NCBI RefSeq assembly: GCF_900091515.1
Contig: NZ_LT607410.1
Location: 6,076,001-6,140,000 of the forward strand
DNA length: 64,000 nt
Direction of reading: 5' to 3'
Source: Micromonospora purpureochromogenes
GTDB lineage: Bacteria > Actinomycetota > Actinomycetes > Mycobacteriales > Micromonosporaceae
A program made the translations under genes and the position numbers. Positions 1 through 8,488 of this stretch are shown piece after piece (within the stretch, counting starts at the first letter, position 1; each line of letters opens with the position of its first letter). The notes under the pieces are model-generated. The model worked only from the letters and a program-made list of their open reading frames with translations, was not told the DNA's origin and made no database searches.

Positions 1-501
1 CCGGTCGACGGTCGGCCGGTCGACGGTGGGCGCCCCCGGCGGTGTCCGCAGGACCCGGAGCTGCGCGAGGTGTTTCGGCAGGTGGACGCGGGCGTGCAGG
101 TCCAGGGTGCGCGACCACGGCAGGGTGTCGTCGACGACCAGGTCGAAGCCCTCCCGCAGGTGGGTGTCGACCGGAGTGTCCGCCGCCGGGCCGAGCCGGT
201 CCACCAGGGCGCAGAGCTTCTGGCTGGTGGCCCGCAGCAGGGTGGCCAGCCCGTCCAGCCCGCCGCAGTCGACGACCAGCGCATCCACCTGGGGGCGGTG
301 GATGGTCTCCAGGTCGTAGTAGGCGAAGGGCGAGCCGGCGAGGACCGCCTCGGTGGCCTCGCTCATCAGCTCGTCGTTGGCCGCCAGGTGGGCCACGATC
401 TGCTCGGCGGTCAGCTGTCCGTACGGCGGCTCGCCGAAGCCGCCCGCCTCCACCTCGGCGAGCAGTTCGTCGTAGCTCCGCCGCAGCCTCGCGCTCTCCA
501 C
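1..501 (-). CDS. DinB / mycothiol-dependent maleylpyruvate isomerase-like protein (3' part missing)
   Basis: The minus-strand frame is open from a GTG at 501 to the window edge, giving 167 codons with no stop, so the C-terminus lies outside. The N-terminus has the DinB-like four-helix pattern: an amphipathic helix (SYDELLAEV), then LTAEQIVAHLAANDELM, in which the His of the IVAHLA segment resembles the metal-ligand position of DinB/MDMPI proteins. Such proteins are metal-dependent, and some use mycothiol as thiol cofactor. No substrate can be named. A TTG four codons upstream is an alternative start. The gene is not in the supplied short translations because the opposite frames are longer; I read it from the reverse complement. 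The family assignment rests on a few motifs. Confidence 0.7.
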   Translation of the reverse strand, partial: MESARLRRSYDELLAEVEAGGFGEPPYGQLTAEQIVAHLAANDELMSEATEAVLAGSPFAYYDLETIHRPQVDALVVDCGGLDGLATLLRATSQKLCALVDRLGPAADTPVDTHLREGFDLVVDDTLPWSRTLDLHARVHLPKHLAQLRVLRTPPGAPTVDRPTVDR

Positions 502-571
502 GTCCCCAGTCAACCCCGCCGACCGGCGCGGACCGGGGCGTTACCGCACCGGGATCACCCGGACGGGCGGT

Positions 572-2524
572 TCAGCGCCGGCCCCGCCGGGCGCGCAGGT
601 AGTCGGAGACGACGTACTCGCCGAGGTCGTCGAGGTCGGGGGTGAACATCCGGCCCTTCGAACGGCGGGCCACCGCGTCGACGAAGCGGCGCAGCCCCGG
701 ATCGTCGCCGAGCATGAAGAGGTTCAGCGTGGCGCCGTAGCGGGTCAGCTTGTCCACCTCGCGGATGGTCGCCTCGATCGTCTCCGGCAGCGGCGGCCAG
801 TGGAACAGCGCCTCCCCGTCCTCCGGGTCGAGGTGAGCGGTCGGCTCCCCGTCCGTGACCACCAGCACCACCGGCTCCGCGCCGGGGTGCCGGCGCAGGT
901 GCCGCCCGGCCAGCCGCAGCGCGTGCTGGAGGTTGGTGCCCTGCTGCATGTCCGGCTCCACCGCGGCCAACTCCTGCTGGGTCAGCGTCAGCGCCTCCCG
1001 GCCGAAGCCCACGATCTCCAGGGCGTCCTGCGGGAAGCGGGTCGCCACCAGGTGCGACAACGCCAGCGCCGTCTGCTTCATCGGGCCCCAGCGCCCCTGC
1101 GAGATCATCGAGTACGACAGGTCGACGCAGAGCGCCACCGCCGCCGAGGCCCGGCGCTCGGTCTCCACCACCTCGAAGTCGGAGACGTCGAGCTGGACCG
1201 GCACCGTGGGGCCGGCCCGCCGGACCGCCCGGGTGAGGGTGCGGACCACGTCCAGCGGCTGCTCGTCGCCGTACTCCCAGGGCCGGGACGCCCCGCTGAC
1301 CTCGCCGGCCGCGCCCGCCGAGCGCAGGTCGTGCTGGCCGCGCGGCCCGGCCGTGAGGTCGGCGAAGACCCGCCGCAGCGCGGTACCGGCGAGCCGGCGC
1401 AGCGCCTTCGGGCTCAGGGTGAGCCCGTCGGCGTCCCGGCTCACCCAGCCCTGCCGGCGCAGTTCCCGCTCCAGCTCCCGCAGCCGGCGGACGTCGGCGG
1501 CGGCCTCGCGGCCCAGCGTCCGGGCCACCGCCTCGACGTCCACGTCGTCGAGGGTCGCGCCGGGGTGCTCCTGGTCGAGGGAGTCGAGCAGGTCGTCCAG
1601 CTCGCCGATCTCGTCGAGCGCGCCGGCCGCCTCGCCGTAGCCGAGCGGCTGGTCGCCGCGGACCCGCTCGCCGCGCTGCCAGTTCAGGTCGGGGCGCAGC
1701 GCCCGCAGGTGCCCGTCCAGCGCGGACAGCTCGCCGGCCAGCCGGTCGCCGAGGGACTGGCGCATCAGCCCGGCCAGCTCCTCGCGCTGCCGGTCCGACA
1801 GCGACCGCATCAGCCGCTCCCCGGCCGCCGCCCGGCGGGCCAGCACGTCGACCAGCTCGTCGACGTCCTTCGGCTGCTCCGGGAAGAACTCCCCGTGCCG
1901 GCGCATGAACTCGGCGAACGCGTCGGTGGTGTCCTCGGAACGGGCGTGCCGGGCCAGCAGGTCGTTGAGGTCGCGCATCATCTCGGCCAGCTGCCGCTGC
2001 ACCGCCGGGTCGCCGGCGGCCCGCGCCGCGTCGCGCAGCCCGGCGAAACGCTGCTCCAGCACCTCACCGCGGAGCCCGTCGAGGATCCGCTGGTACGTCT
2101 GCCGTGCCTCGTCGCTGGCCCACTCGTAGCCGGCCAGCTCCTGCACCGCGCGGGCGGTGGAGCGGGGCAGGTTGTCCAGCACCGCCTCGGCGAAGCGGGC
2201 GTCGTCGTCGGCGCGCCCGCGCAGCTCGTCGCGTTCCGCCGCCAGCGCCTGGTCGAGCAGCGCCCGGGAGCGGGTCACCGCCCCGTCCAGGTCGCCCCGG
2301 CGCAGCGCCTCCCGGCGCAGCCGGCGGGCCCGGGCGGCCAGGTCGTCCAGGCCGCCGCGCCCCTGCGGGCCCCGGCGCAGCAGGTCGCGCAGCGCGTCCC
2401 GCAGGCTGCCGCCGGCCAGCACCTCCGCGCCGACGGCGTCCACCGCGGCCCGGACGTCGTACGGCGGGGCGAGCGGGTCGGGCCCGCCGCGCCACTGGCC
2501 GTACCGGAACCGGTTGCCGGCCAC
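572..2524 (-). CDS. VWA domain-containing protein (chelatase D/CoxE-like)
   Basis: This 650-aa cytoplasmic protein has a charged, Arg/Leu-rich helical N-terminal two thirds and a C-terminal von Willebrand A domain. The MIDAS motif is visible as DLSYSM (about residues 466-471, DxSxS). A TNLQHAL Thr and a VTDGEPTAH Asp follow, so the metal site looks complete. The gene lies 2 bases downstream of the AAA+ ATPase gene at 2527-3981, so the two are one operon. VWA plus MoxR/ChlI-type ATPase pairs act as metal-inserting or protein-remodelling machines. The substrate of this actinobacterial version is not known to me. There is no signal peptide or membrane segment. Confidence 0.9.
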   Translation of the reverse strand: MAGNRFRYGQWRGGPDPLAPPYDVRAAVDAVGAEVLAGGSLRDALRDLLRRGPQGRGGLDDLAARARRLRREALRRGDLDGAVTRSRALLDQALAAERDELRGRADDDARFAEAVLDNLPRSTARAVQELAGYEWASDEARQTYQRILDGLRGEVLEQRFAGLRDAARAAGDPAVQRQLAEMMRDLNDLLARHARSEDTTDAFAEFMRRHGEFFPEQPKDVDELVDVLARRAAAGERLMRSLSDRQREELAGLMRQSLGDRLAGELSALDGHLRALRPDLNWQRGERVRGDQPLGYGEAAGALDEIGELDDLLDSLDQEHPGATLDDVDVEAVARTLGREAAADVRRLRELERELRRQGWVSRDADGLTLSPKALRRLAGTALRRVFADLTAGPRGQHDLRSAGAAGEVSGASRPWEYGDEQPLDVVRTLTRAVRRAGPTVPVQLDVSDFEVVETERRASAAVALCVDLSYSMISQGRWGPMKQTALALSHLVATRFPQDALEIVGFGREALTLTQQELAAVEPDMQQGTNLQHALRLAGRHLRRHPGAEPVVLVVTDGEPTAHLDPEDGEALFHWPPLPETIEATIREVDKLTRYGATLNLFMLGDDPGLRRFVDAVARRSKGRMFTPDLDDLGEYVVSDYLRARRGRR

Positions 2525-2526
2525 GC

Positions 2527-3981
2527 TCAGCCCCGGCCGCCGTAGACGGTACGGCCCGACTCGGTGACGTCCTTGCCGAGTCGGCGGGTCAGGTGCAGCC
2601 CCTCCAGGACGAACTCGATCCCGGCGGCGGCCTCCTCCGGGGTGGGCGCGTCACCCAGCCCGAGCCGGTCCAGCGCCTTGGCCAGGCCCGGCACGGTGCC
2701 GACCTGGCGCAGCAGCTCGGCCGAGGAGACCAGCTCACCGGTCTCGATCGCGGTGCCCTCGGCGACCAGGCCGGTGAAGCCGGACAGGTCCAGCCCGGCC
2801 AGCCGGGCCCGGAACGTCTCGGCGGTGGCGGTGCGCAGCAGGTGGGCCAGGATCTCGATCTCGCGCCCCTCCTCGCCGCTCTCGAACTCGACCTTGCCGC
2901 GCAGGGTCGAGGTGACCGACACCGCGTCGCCGACCCGCGCGACCGGGGCCTCGGGGCGTACCCCGTGGGCGGCGGGACCGGCGGCGAGCAGGCCGGATCG
3001 GCGCAGCGCGGCGGCGGCGACCGTCTCGGCGGCGGCGATCGCGAAGCGGGCGGAGACGCCGGAGCGCGGGTCCACCGACGGCGACTCCCGCACGGCGCGG
3101 GCGAACCGGGCGAGCACCTCCAGCACGTGCTCCGGCACCTCGGCGACCAGCTCGGCCTCCTGCCGGATCAGCGCCAGCTCCAGCTCCAGGTCGACGGGGT
3201 AGTGGGTGCGGACCTCCGCGCCGAAGCGGTCCTTGAGCGGCGTGATGATCCGGCCCCGGTTGGTGTAGTCCTCCGGGTTGGCGCTGGCCACCAGGAACAG
3301 GTCCAGCGGCAGCCGCAGCTGGTAGCCGCGGACCTGGATGTCCCGCTCCTCCAGCACGTTGAGCAGCGCCACCTGGATCCGCTCGGCCAGGTCGGGCAGC
3401 TCGTTCACCGCGAAGATCCCCCGGTTGGTGCGCGGCACCAGTCCGAAGTGGATGGTCTCCGGGTCGCCGAGGGTACGGCCCTGGGCCAGCCGGATCGGGT
3501 CGACGTCGCCGATCAGGTCGCCGACGCTGGTGTCCGGGGTGGCCAGCTTCTCGCCGTAGCGCATCGAGCGGTGCAGCCAGCCGACCGCCAGATCGTCGCC
3601 GGCCTCGGCGACCAGCGCGCGGGAGGCCGGGGTGAGCGGGTGCATCGGGTGCTCGTTGAGCACGGAGCCGGGAATCACCGGGGTCCACTCGTCGAGCAGC
3701 GCCACCAGCGAGCGGATCAGTCGGGTCTTGCCCTGGCCGCGCTCGCCGAGCAGCACCATGTCGTGGCCGGCGAGCAGGGCCCGCTCGACCTCGGGGAGGA
3801 CGGTGTCGTCGTAGCCGACGATGCCGGGGAAGCGATCCTCGCCGGAACGCATCCGGGCGAGGAGATTGTCGCGGAGCTCCTGCTTGACGGTGCGGTGCCG
3901 GTGCCCGGCCGCGCGCAGCTCGCCGAGCGTGCCCGGCAGGTCGGCGGGCGGGACCGGGAGAACCTGGTTTGGCGCAGTCAC
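2527..3981 (-). CDS. AAA+ ATPase, magnesium-chelatase subunit I / sigma-54-interaction type
   Basis: This is the partner ATPase of the VWA protein. With a GTG start at 3981 it is 484 aa (VTAPNQVLPVP...). An upstream in-frame start at 4071 would add 30 residues that look non-coding. Walker A is GERGQGKT (about residues 76-84) and Walker B ends in an Asn-Glu pair (FAVNELPDL). An ASANPED sensor-like stretch follows, as in ChlI/MoxR enzymes. The C-terminal part (EGLHLTRRLGKD) is helical. Its stop is 2 bases from the start of the downstream VWA gene, which indicates a two-gene operon and a physical complex. ATP-driven remodelling of an unknown client is inference from the family. Confidence 0.9.
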   Translation of the reverse strand: MTAPNQVLPVPPADLPGTLGELRAAGHRHRTVKQELRDNLLARMRSGEDRFPGIVGYDDTVLPEVERALLAGHDMVLLGERGQGKTRLIRSLVALLDEWTPVIPGSVLNEHPMHPLTPASRALVAEAGDDLAVGWLHRSMRYGEKLATPDTSVGDLIGDVDPIRLAQGRTLGDPETIHFGLVPRTNRGIFAVNELPDLAERIQVALLNVLEERDIQVRGYQLRLPLDLFLVASANPEDYTNRGRIITPLKDRFGAEVRTHYPVDLELELALIRQEAELVAEVPEHVLEVLARFARAVRESPSVDPRSGVSARFAIAAAETVAAAALRRSGLLAAGPAAHGVRPEAPVARVGDAVSVTSTLRGKVEFESGEEGREIEILAHLLRTATAETFRARLAGLDLSGFTGLVAEGTAIETGELVSSAELLRQVGTVPGLAKALDRLGLGDAPTPEEAAAGIEFVLEGLHLTRRLGKDVTESGRTVYGGRG

Positions 3982-4060
3982 CCGACCCACGCTAGCGCGC
4001 TGTCCGCTGAACCTGCTCTCGTCGCCCGTGAAGAAGTGTCGTACGGGTGTTGTCGGCTTC

Positions 4061-4087
4061 GGTTGATGCAACCTTCAAAAAAGGTTG
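4061..4087 (-). terminator. hairpins directly after the GntR gene
   Basis: CAACCTT (4069-4075) pairs with AAGGTTG (4081-4087) around a five-base A-rich loop. On the minus strand this starts 1 base after the GntR stop and has a T-rich loop. A second, mutually exclusive stem, GGTTG/CAACC (4061-4073), overlaps it. It may terminate gntR transcription before the ATPase gene or act as a small switch. No long U-tract follows, so termination is only plausible. Confidence 0.4.
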
Positions 4088-4088
4088 A

Positions 4089-4331
4089 TCAAGAAGGAGA
4101 TCGGCGCGGTAGCTCCTCGGCAACCCACAGACCGCGACCCTGTAGCCCAACCACCAACCCCTGAGTCTGGAGAACAATGATTGCTCTTTGCACGGTGGTC
4201 ACGCTGACCTTGTAGAGGTCCGCAAGCTCTTTGTAGGTCGGCAGACGTTCGCCCGGCGCGTACTCGCCGGTCTTGATGCGGGCCGCGAGGTCTTCGGCTA
4301 CCTCGCGGTATCCGCCGGTTGGTATGGGCAT
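4089..4331 (-). CDS. short GntR-family transcriptional regulator (DNA-binding domain only)
   Basis: From the ATG at 4331 (MPIPTGGYREVAEDLAARI) this is 80 aa and consists almost only of a GntR winged helix: ERLPTYKELADLYKVSVTTVQRAIIVLQTQGLV is the recognition helix-turn-helix and GLQGRGLWV is the wing. No UTRA, FCD or aminotransferase effector domain follows. I chose this start because AAGGAAC lies 8-14 bases upstream. In-frame ATG codons at 4361 and 4397 would extend it by 10 or 22 residues without better ribosome sites. Upstream lie the palindromic element 4400-4424 and two copies of a 17-bp repeat, so it probably represses itself and perhaps the divergent small gene at 4558. Similar short GntR proteins occur in actinobacterial integrative elements, but no integrase is nearby. 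Confidence 0.85.
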   Translation of the reverse strand: MPIPTGGYREVAEDLAARIKTGEYAPGERLPTYKELADLYKVSVTTVQRAIIVLQTQGLVVGLQGRGLWVAEELPRRSPS

Positions 4332-4336
4332 GCGGG

Positions 4337-4353
4337 AGGTTCCTTCGTTCGGC
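4337..4353. repeat. 17-bp direct repeat, copy 1
   Basis: AGGTTCCTTCGTTCGGC occurs here and again at 4439-4455 without mismatch. Read on the minus strand, this copy carries the AAGGAAC ribosome-binding site of the short GntR gene. Confidence 0.85.
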
Positions 4354-4399
4354 CCATCCATCGGATCACGCCGCTCACCCCGCTTCAAGACCAACATTG

Positions 4400-4424
4400 C
4401 CTTAGGTACTAAAGGTCTCTAAGG
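4400..4424. promoter_or_regulatory. candidate GntR operator
   Basis: CCTTAG (4400-4405) and CTAAGG (4419-4424) form an inverted repeat. A further half site, CTAAAGG (4409-4415), pairs with the first to give CCTTAG-GTA-CTAAAGG. It lies between the divergent GntR gene (start 4331) and the small gene at 4558, where an autoregulatory operator is expected. The half-site symmetry suits a dimeric winged-helix protein. Confidence 0.5.
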
Positions 4425-4438
4425 TTGCGGATGTGGCC

Positions 4439-4455
4439 AGGTTCCTTCGTTCGGC
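4439..4455. repeat. 17-bp direct repeat, copy 2
   Basis: This is an exact second copy of AGGTTCCTTCGTTCGGC (see 4337-4353). Here no recognisable gene follows the embedded minus-strand ribosome site, which suggests that the leader of the GntR gene was duplicated. Confidence 0.85.
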
Positions 4456-4557
4456 AAGCGGTGAGCCGGGCCACGAAGCCGCCCAAGGGGAGCACGGACG
4501 CACTGGCTCTGCCCCCCTTGGGCGTGCCTACTCATCTAGTGCGGAGGGTGCCCGACC

Positions 4558-4764
4558 ATGCCGATGGATGACGGCGACATCACGTCGGCAGACGAACTGT
4601 TCGCGATGATGAGGATCATCGACGCCCACTGGACTCGGGCACTGGACATTCCGTGGCGAGCAGGTGGTTGCCTGGAGTGCCGAGATCGGGACAACTGCCC
4701 ACAGCTTGATTGGGCTCTAGGGATGATGGCCGACGTTGCCTCGGTGATGTTTCAGAAGCGATGA
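4558..4764 (+). CDS. small Cys-containing protein of unknown function
   Basis: This 68-aa soluble protein starts at an ATG with GGAGGG 9 bases upstream. It is acidic at the N-terminus and has three cysteines in the pattern CLECRDRDNC (C-x2-C-x5-C) near residue 40. The C-terminal helix is rich in Met and Ala. The cysteines could bind a metal or form a disulfide, which is inference. It is divergent from the short GntR regulator, with the candidate operator between them. The regulator/small-protein pairing recalls cargo or regulatory pairs in actinobacterial mobile elements. I do not recognise a family. Confidence 0.65.
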   Translation: MPMDDGDITSADELFAMMRIIDAHWTRALDIPWRAGGCLECRDRDNCPQLDWALGMMADVASVMFQKR

Positions 4765-4774
4765 GCTGCGGCTC

Positions 4775-5851
4775 CTACTTTCGACCGCAGCGGGCGCAGC
4801 CGCCCCGGCGGCGCAGGTGGTACGCGTACGTGGCGCCGCCGAGCGCGGCGCCCCAGAACGGCCAGAGCAGCATCGGCGCGCTGGCCATGGTGAAGCCGCC
4901 GCCGAGCCGCCAGAACTCGGGCGTGGTGACCAGGCCGAGAGTGGCCGCGGTGACCGCGAGCGCGACCAGGGTGGCCGGGACGACCGCGAGCTTCACGGGC
5001 ACCGGCCGGCCGGCCAGACCGACCATCCAGCGCGGGAACCGCTCGCCCCAGCTCTGCACCAGCCCGAGGGTGAGGACCGCGCCCACGGTGGCGAAGGCGC
5101 CCAGCCCGGCGCCGGCCCAGACCTGTCCGGTCTCTTGCATGTCGTCCAGCAGCTCGGGCGAGATGCCGAGCGGGATGCCGGCCGCCCAGGCGAACCGGGT
5201 CAAAGCGTACGCGAAGGGGATGGCCGCGGCGGTCCCGGCGGCCCAGCGTCCCCAGCGGGCGGCGGCCGCCCGGGTGGTCCAGCCCCGGTCGGCACCGCCC
5301 CGGCCGCAGGCCACGCAGGCGTCGGCGGTCCGCCGCTGCCAGACCAGCAGCGCCCCGGCCAGCAGCACTCCGCCCGCCATGGCGGCCACCTTGACGCCGA
5401 GCGACCAGGTGAAGACGTCGGCGTAGTCGACCGGCGGCCAGCCGAACGGGGCGCCGAGGATCAGCATCGGCGCGTAGCCGAGGATCACCAGCACCCGCGC
5501 ATCGGGCACCACCACGGCCAGGACGAAGGCGACCGTCCAGCCGTAGCCGAGCAGCAGCGCGCGCAGCGGGCCGGCGGTACGGGCGCCCTGGCTGCTCATC
5601 GCGAGGGCGGCGACCGCGGCGACCAGCAGCGTCCCGGCGAAGAGCGGCGGCGCGACGTCGACGGGAACCAACCGGAGCAGGTTCGCCCCGCCGCCGTCCT
5701 GGTCGTTCGCGCCGAACGGGTAGCCGGCGCCGGTCAGCGTGCAGAGCAGGGCGAGTACGCCCCAGAGTCCGAGCCAGCCGGCGGCCAGCGGGGCGAGCCG
5801 GTCGGGCCGGCGGGAGGCCGGACGGTGGGTGGGAACAGTGGTCGTCGTCAT
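4775..5851 (-). CDS. polytopic membrane protein next to a two-component system
   Basis: This 358-aa protein has about eight hydrophobic segments, for example APLAAGWLGLWGVLALLCTLTG near the N-terminus. It has no cleavable signal. Two CxxC motifs stand out: CVACG in a cytoplasmic-looking loop near the middle and CARCG at the extreme C-terminus, possible zinc or redox sites. It follows the response regulator (stop 5924) by 72 bases on the same strand. It is probably the third gene of the kinase/regulator operon and may be its target or accessory sensor. No family with known activity is recognised. Confidence 0.8.
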   Translation of the reverse strand: MTTTTVPTHRPASRRPDRLAPLAAGWLGLWGVLALLCTLTGAGYPFGANDQDGGGANLLRLVPVDVAPPLFAGTLLVAAVAALAMSSQGARTAGPLRALLLGYGWTVAFVLAVVVPDARVLVILGYAPMLILGAPFGWPPVDYADVFTWSLGVKVAAMAGGVLLAGALLVWQRRTADACVACGRGGADRGWTTRAAAARWGRWAAGTAAAIPFAYALTRFAWAAGIPLGISPELLDDMQETGQVWAGAGLGAFATVGAVLTLGLVQSWGERFPRWMVGLAGRPVPVKLAVVPATLVALAVTAATLGLVTTPEFWRLGGGFTMASAPMLLWPFWGAALGGATYAYHLRRRGGCARCGRK

Positions 5852-5923
5852 GCTCTCAGCCTCGGCGGCGGCGCCGGCGCCGCCCTCCCGAGCGGTGACG
5901 AACCCGCTCCCCCGGCGGGGGGA

Positions 5924-6574
5924 TCAGCCGGTGGGGACGACGAAATCCGACTCGTACGCGGCGATCACGGCCTGGGTGCGGTCCCGCACGCCGAGCTTGG
6001 CCAGCACGTTGCCGACGTGCGTCTTGACCGTCTCCACCCCGACCACGAGCTGCCCGGCGATCTCCGGGTTGGAGAGCCCGGTGGTCATCAACCGCAGCAC
6101 CTCCGCCTCCCGCTCGGTCAGCCGGGCCGCGCGCAGCCGGTCCCCGCCCCGCCCCCCGTACGCTCCGGCGAGGCGGCGGATCGCGGCCGGGAAGAGCAGC
6201 GAGTCACCGGCGGCGACCGCCCGGACGGCGCTGACCACCTCCGCCGGGCGGGCCCGCTTGAGCAGGAAACCGCTCGCGCCGGCGCGCAGCGCCTCGTAGA
6301 CGTACTCGTCGTTCTCGAAGGTGGTGACCACGAGGACGCGGGGCGGGTCGGCGGAGGCGGCCAGCAGCAGCCGGGTGGCCTGGATGCCGTCGATGGCGGG
6401 CATCCGCACGTCCATCAGCACCACCCGGGGCCGCAGTTTCGCGACCAGCGGCGGCACCTCGGCGCCGTCGGCGGCCTCCCCCACCACCCGCAGGTCCGGC
6501 TGGGCGTCGATGATCGCCCGCAGCCCGACCCGGATCAGCTCGTCGTCGTCGACGATCAGCACGTCCGTGCTCAC
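5924..6574 (-). CDS. NarL/FixJ-type response regulator
   Basis: This 216-aa regulator has an N-terminal receiver domain (VLIVDDDELIRVGLR; phospho-acceptor Asp about residue 55 in VVLMDVRMP; Lys in the LKRARP segment) and a C-terminal LuxR-type HTH (LTEREAEVLRLMTTGLSNPEIAGQL). It is the DNA-binding partner of the kinase encoded just upstream. The GTG start at 6574 overlaps the kinase stop by GTGA, so the two are translationally coupled. The longer open frame upstream to 6754 lies inside the kinase gene and is not coding in this frame. The stimulus is unknown. Confidence 0.93.
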   Translation of the reverse strand: MSTDVLIVDDDELIRVGLRAIIDAQPDLRVVGEAADGAEVPPLVAKLRPRVVLMDVRMPAIDGIQATRLLLAASADPPRVLVVTTFENDEYVYEALRAGASGFLLKRARPAEVVSAVRAVAAGDSLLFPAAIRRLAGAYGGRGGDRLRAARLTEREAEVLRLMTTGLSNPEIAGQLVVGVETVKTHVGNVLAKLGVRDRTQAVIAAYESDFVVPTG

Positions 6575-7872
6575 CGCGCCTCCCCCCTCGGCACCGGCAG
6601 CCGCACCCGGACCCGCCAGTGACCATCCTCCGGACCGGCGGTGATCCGCCCGCCGAGCAGCAGCACCCGTTCCCGCATGCCGTCCAGGCCCCGGCCGCCG
6701 CGTCCCGGCCGCGCCGCGCCGCCCAGCACGTTCTCCAGCTCGATCGCCAACCACCGCCGCCTCGGCGCGTCCGACGGCCCGCGAGGATCGGGCACCGTCG
6801 CCTCCCCGGGTACGTCCACCCGCAGGCGCACCGGGCCGCGGCCGTACCGGGCGGCGTTGGTCAGCCCCTCCTGCACGATCCGGTAGCCCTCCCGGGACAC
6901 CGCCGGGGGCAGCTCCGCCAACTCCCCGTCGATCCGCGCGTCCACCCGCAGCCCGGCCGCCCGGGTGTCCGCGACGAGCCGGTCGAGCTGGGCCAGGGTC
7001 CGCTGCGGGGCGGTGTTGGCCGGGGCGCGGGCGGCGTCCTCGGTCTCCCGGAGCAGGCCCAGCACGTGGTCGAGGTCGTCCATCGCGTGCCGGCTGGTCT
7101 CCTCGATCGCGGCGAGCGCCCGCCGGGCGAACTCCGGGTCGTCGTCGAGGAGCTGGCGGGCCGCGCCGGCCTGGAGGGTGGCCACGGTCAGCGCGTGACC
7201 CACCGAGTCGTGCAGTTCCCGGGCCAGCCGGTTGCGCTCGGCGAGCCGGGCCGCCCGCGCCGCCAGGGCGGCGAGCTGCTCGGCCGCCGAGGGGCCGAGC
7301 AGCGCCGGCGCCATCGAGGCGGCGAGCGTACCCAGCCCGGCGACCGCGTAGCCGAGGCCGAGCAGCATCAGCACCCCGGTGAGGGTGAGCCAGCCGGTGT
7401 CCCGCCCGTCGAGCGGGCCCCAGCTCTCCTGGGCGGCCAGCTGGGTGCCGACGCCGAACTGCTGCGCGATGAACGACAACGCCATCGGCAGGGCGCTGAT
7501 CAGCGCGAACATCACCGTCCCGCCGACGGTCATGTGCAGGGCGATCCAGAGCGCGGCGCGCAGCCGAGTCTCCCGGTCGGCCGGGTGCCCGGCGGCGGGC
7601 TCCGGCAGCGGCACACCGAGCAGGGCGCGGGCGGCGGCGATCTCCAGCGTCCGGCTGCCGTCGAGGAAGAACGGCACCGCGCCGATGACGGCGGCGACCA
7701 CCATCAGCGCGAAGACCAACAGCCGGGGCACCTCACCGCGGGTGAGGAGCTGGACGAAGGTGCCGGCCAGCAGCGCGTACGGCAGGGCCAGCACCCCGCC
7801 GAGCAGGAGGAACACGCCACGGCGACAGGTGCTCGCCCGGACCAGCGGCGCGATCAGCGCCCGGGGAGTCAC
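6571..7872 (-). CDS. sensor histidine kinase, HisKA_3 type
   Basis: This is a 433-aa membrane kinase. The N-terminal half has six or so hydrophobic segments (GVFLLLGGVLALPYALLAG and others). The dimerisation motif LARELHDSVGHALTVATLQ follows, with the phosphorylated His near residue 220. A HATPase domain ends in GRGLDGMRERVLLLGG. I prefer the GTG at 7872 because GGGAG lies 9 bases upstream; a GTG at 7896 would add eight residues. It pairs with the overlapping response regulator. The arrangement resembles DesK/LiaS-like systems that sense envelope state, but the ligand is unknown. Confidence 0.92.
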   Translation of the reverse strand: MTPRALIAPLVRASTCRRGVFLLLGGVLALPYALLAGTFVQLLTRGEVPRLLVFALMVVAAVIGAVPFFLDGSRTLEIAAARALLGVPLPEPAAGHPADRETRLRAALWIALHMTVGGTVMFALISALPMALSFIAQQFGVGTQLAAQESWGPLDGRDTGWLTLTGVLMLLGLGYAVAGLGTLAASMAPALLGPSAAEQLAALAARAARLAERNRLARELHDSVGHALTVATLQAGAARQLLDDDPEFARRALAAIEETSRHAMDDLDHVLGLLRETEDAARAPANTAPQRTLAQLDRLVADTRAAGLRVDARIDGELAELPPAVSREGYRIVQEGLTNAARYGRGPVRLRVDVPGEATVPDPRGPSDAPRRRWLAIELENVLGGAARPGRGGRGLDGMRERVLLLGGRITAGPEDGHWRVRVRLPVPRGEAR

Positions 7873-7985
7873 CGGGCCATTCTCCCGCCCCGGCACGCCG
7901 TGCCGACTCCCCCGTGTCGGGGATTCCGGCGCCGCCTCGTCGCAGGCGGATCACCGGGCGCGGCGGTGTCCCGTCCGCCGCCGGC

Positions 7986-8483
7986 TCAGCGGTGCTCCTG
8001 CACGTACTTCTGCGGGTCCTTGTCGTCGAAGGTCAGGTTGCGGCCGTTCTTGTGCTCGCCGTAGAAGGTCAGCCAGCGCGCGCCCAGCTCGGCGCGGAGT
8101 TCGACGCCGACGTGCCGGCGGAAGTCCGGCAGCGCCCCGTCCTCCTCCTCGGCGAGGTGCTCGCTGTTCTCCCGGCGGGCCTTCCACACCGCCGCCCACC
8201 ACTGGTCGGAGCCCACCGGGTGCAGCTTCGACTCCGCGATGGCGTCGCGGATCTCGTTGTGGTCGCCGATGGCGTCGGTCGTCTCGTCCTCGCCGTCGTC
8301 GCCGTGCCGCACCAGGTGCGGATAGAGGATCGTCTCCTCCGCCTCGGCGTGGATGTCCAGGTGCAGGGCGAGCGCCTCCCAGACGGCGAGGAGTTCGGTC
8401 TCGTCGCGGGCGTCGTCGAGCCGGGCGAAGCCGCGCCGGAAGGCGGCGTGGTCGTCCAGGATCAGCGCGGTAATGTCGTCCAT
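7986..8483 (-). CDS. hemerythrin HHE cation-binding domain protein
   Basis: This 165-aa four-helix protein has the di-iron ligand pattern of bacterial hemerythrins: ILDDHAAFR, LHLDIHAEAEETILYPHL, IGDHNEIRD and NSEHLAEEED. Such proteins bind a non-haem di-iron site and may sense or store oxygen or protect against oxidants. The ATG at 8483 follows the aldo/keto reductase stop (8489). A GTG at 8492 overlaps that stop as GTGA and would add three residues. Either way the gene is coupled to the reductase upstream. Confidence 0.9.
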   Translation of the reverse strand: MDDITALILDDHAAFRRGFARLDDARDETELLAVWEALALHLDIHAEAEETILYPHLVRHGDDGEDETTDAIGDHNEIRDAIAESKLHPVGSDQWWAAVWKARRENSEHLAEEEDGALPDFRRHVGVELRAELGARWLTFYGEHKNGRNLTFDDKDPQKYVQEHR

Positions 8484-8488
8484 GATGC

